From contig JALMGJ010000012.1 in NCBI GenBank assembly GCA_023362775.1, positions 18,737,501 through 18,801,500 on the forward strand: DNA of 64,000 nucleotides, read 5' to 3'. A program made the position numbers and the translations under genes. This document shows positions 62,836-64,000 of the stretch, in pieces. The DNA is from Charina bottae (lineage: Eukaryota; Chordata; Lepidosauria; Squamata; Charinaidae). Below the pieces are notes generated by a model, which saw only the letters and a program-made list of their open reading frames with translations, ran no database searches and had not been told where the DNA came from. The first letter of the stretch is position 1, and each line of letters opens with the position of its first letter.

Positions 62836-64000
62836 GTTGTTTATTCGTTCAGTCATTTCCGACTCTTCGTGACTTCATGGACCAGCCCACGCCAGAGCTT
62901 TCTGTCGGCCGTCACCACCCCCAGCTCCCCCATGGTTGAGTCCGTCACCTCCAGAATATCATCCATCAATCTTGCCCTTGGTCGGCCCCTCTTCCTTTTG
63001 CCTTCCACTTTCCCTAGCATCAGCTTCTTCTCCAGGGTATCCTGTCTTCTCATTATGTGGCCAAAGTACTTCAGTTTTGCCTTTAATATCATTCCCTCAA
63101 GTGAGCAGTCTGGCTTGATTTCCTGGAGTATGGACTGGTTTGATCTTCTTGCAGTCCAAGGCACTCTCAGAATTTTCCTCCAACACCACAGTTCAAAAGC
63201 ATCTATCTTCCTTCGCTCAGCCTTCCTTATGGTCCAGCTCTCACAGCCATAGGTTACTACAGGGAATACCATTGCTTTAACTATGCGGACCTTTGTTGTC
63301 AGTGTGATGTCTCTGCTCTTAACTATTTTATCAAGATTTGCCATTGCTCTCCTCCCAAGAAGTAGACGTCTTCTGATTTCCTGGCTGCAGTCAGCGTCTG
63401 CAGTAATCTTTGCACCTAGAAATACAAAGTCTGTCACTACCTCCACTTTTTCTCCCTCTATTTGCCAGTCATCAATCAAGCTCGTTGCCATAATCTTGGT
63501 TTTTTTGAGGTTTAACTGCAACCCAGCTTTTGCACTTTCTTCTTTCACCTTCGTCATAAGGCTCCTCAACTCCTCCTCGCTTTCAGCCATCAAAGTGGTA
63601 TCATCTGCATATCTGAGATTGTTAATGTTCCTTCCAGCGATTACGTTGTCACTGCAGTTTAACTCCAGCCTTGGATTCCTCAAGCCCAGCACGTCGCATG
63701 ATGTGTTCTGCGTACAGGTTGAATAGGTAGGGTGAGAGTATACAACCCTGCCGTACTCCTTTCCCAATTTTAAAACAGTCCGTTGTTCCGTGCTCTGTTC
63801 TTACCGTTGCTACTTGGTCGTTATACAGATTCCTCAGGAGGCAGACAAGATGACTTGGTATCCCCATACCACCAAGAACTTGCCACAATTTGTTATGATC
63901 CACACAGTCAAAGGCTTTAGAATAGTCAATAAAACAGAAATAGATGTTTTTCTGAAATTCCCTGGCTTTCTCCATTATCCAGCGGATATTGGCAATTTGG
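62836..64000 (-). mobile_element. BovB/RTE LINE, diverged subfamily, running off the window
   Basis: Minus strand: [39 protein letters not shown], then after one frame change near 63650 [60 protein letters not shown] and a C-terminus containing KRKRGRPRARLMDDILEVTD. It differs throughout from the copies at 43956 and 45689, so it is a separate lineage. The 5' part lies beyond 64000. Confidence 0.95.

Noticed and set aside
1..64000. A novel multi-gene biological system
   Set aside because: Apart from TARS1 and one ADAMTS12 exon, all coding-like sequence traces to mobile elements or composition; no unexplained gene cluster was found.

Overview
This is vertebrate nuclear DNA, almost certainly from a squamate reptile. 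The evidence is the repeat set: RTE/BovB LINEs, two Sauria-type tRNA SINEs whose 3' ends finish in a TTTACC tail, L2-, L1- and CR1-clade LINEs, a chromodomain Ty3/gypsy element, Penelope-type sequence and many short hAT and Tigger-like MITEs. There are no prokaryote-style operons. Most open reading frames longer than 60 codons are repeat debris.

Two host genes are recognisable. TARS1 (cytoplasmic threonyl-tRNA synthetase, minus strand) is complete, with 19 coding exons from the ATG at 52327 to the stop at 13465-13467. All introns are GT-AG, phases agree at every junction, and the deduced protein is 711 residues with N-terminal extension, TGS, editing, class II catalytic and anticodon-binding parts. 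The last exon of an ADAMTS-family gene, most likely ADAMTS12 (plus strand, 595-776), encodes a six-cysteine PLAC domain and points at TARS1 tail to tail, as I recall the human arrangement.

Layout: 1-800, end of ADAMTS12. 800-13,100, intergenic, with a CR1 remnant, a minisatellite-bearing transposon, an unclassified 840-bp inverted-repeat element and a decayed gypsy element with its 3' LTR. 13,100-52,480, TARS1, whose introns hold two long L2 copies, L1 fragments, two BovB copies, seven Tigger-like palindromic MITEs, hAT MITEs, LTRs and a Penelope-like foldback. 52,100-52,720, CpG-island promoter with a C/EBP-ATF (ATF4-type) element and GC boxes. 52,720-64,000, upstream intergenic DNA with repeats only, ending inside a BovB copy that runs off the window.

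I found no previously undescribed multi-gene system. The observations most worth following are: (a) a transposon family that carries an array of near-consensus NF-Y CCAAT boxes at about 40-bp spacing; (b) a Penelope-like foldback holding hammerhead-ribozyme-like cores on both strands; (c) the ATF4-type element in the TARS1 promoter; (d) hAT MITEs with CpG-dense cores and exact 8-bp target duplications; (e) a SINE tail microsatellite eight bases from a TARS1 splice donor; and (f) an unclassified two-part repeat placed on both sides of the TARS1 promoter.
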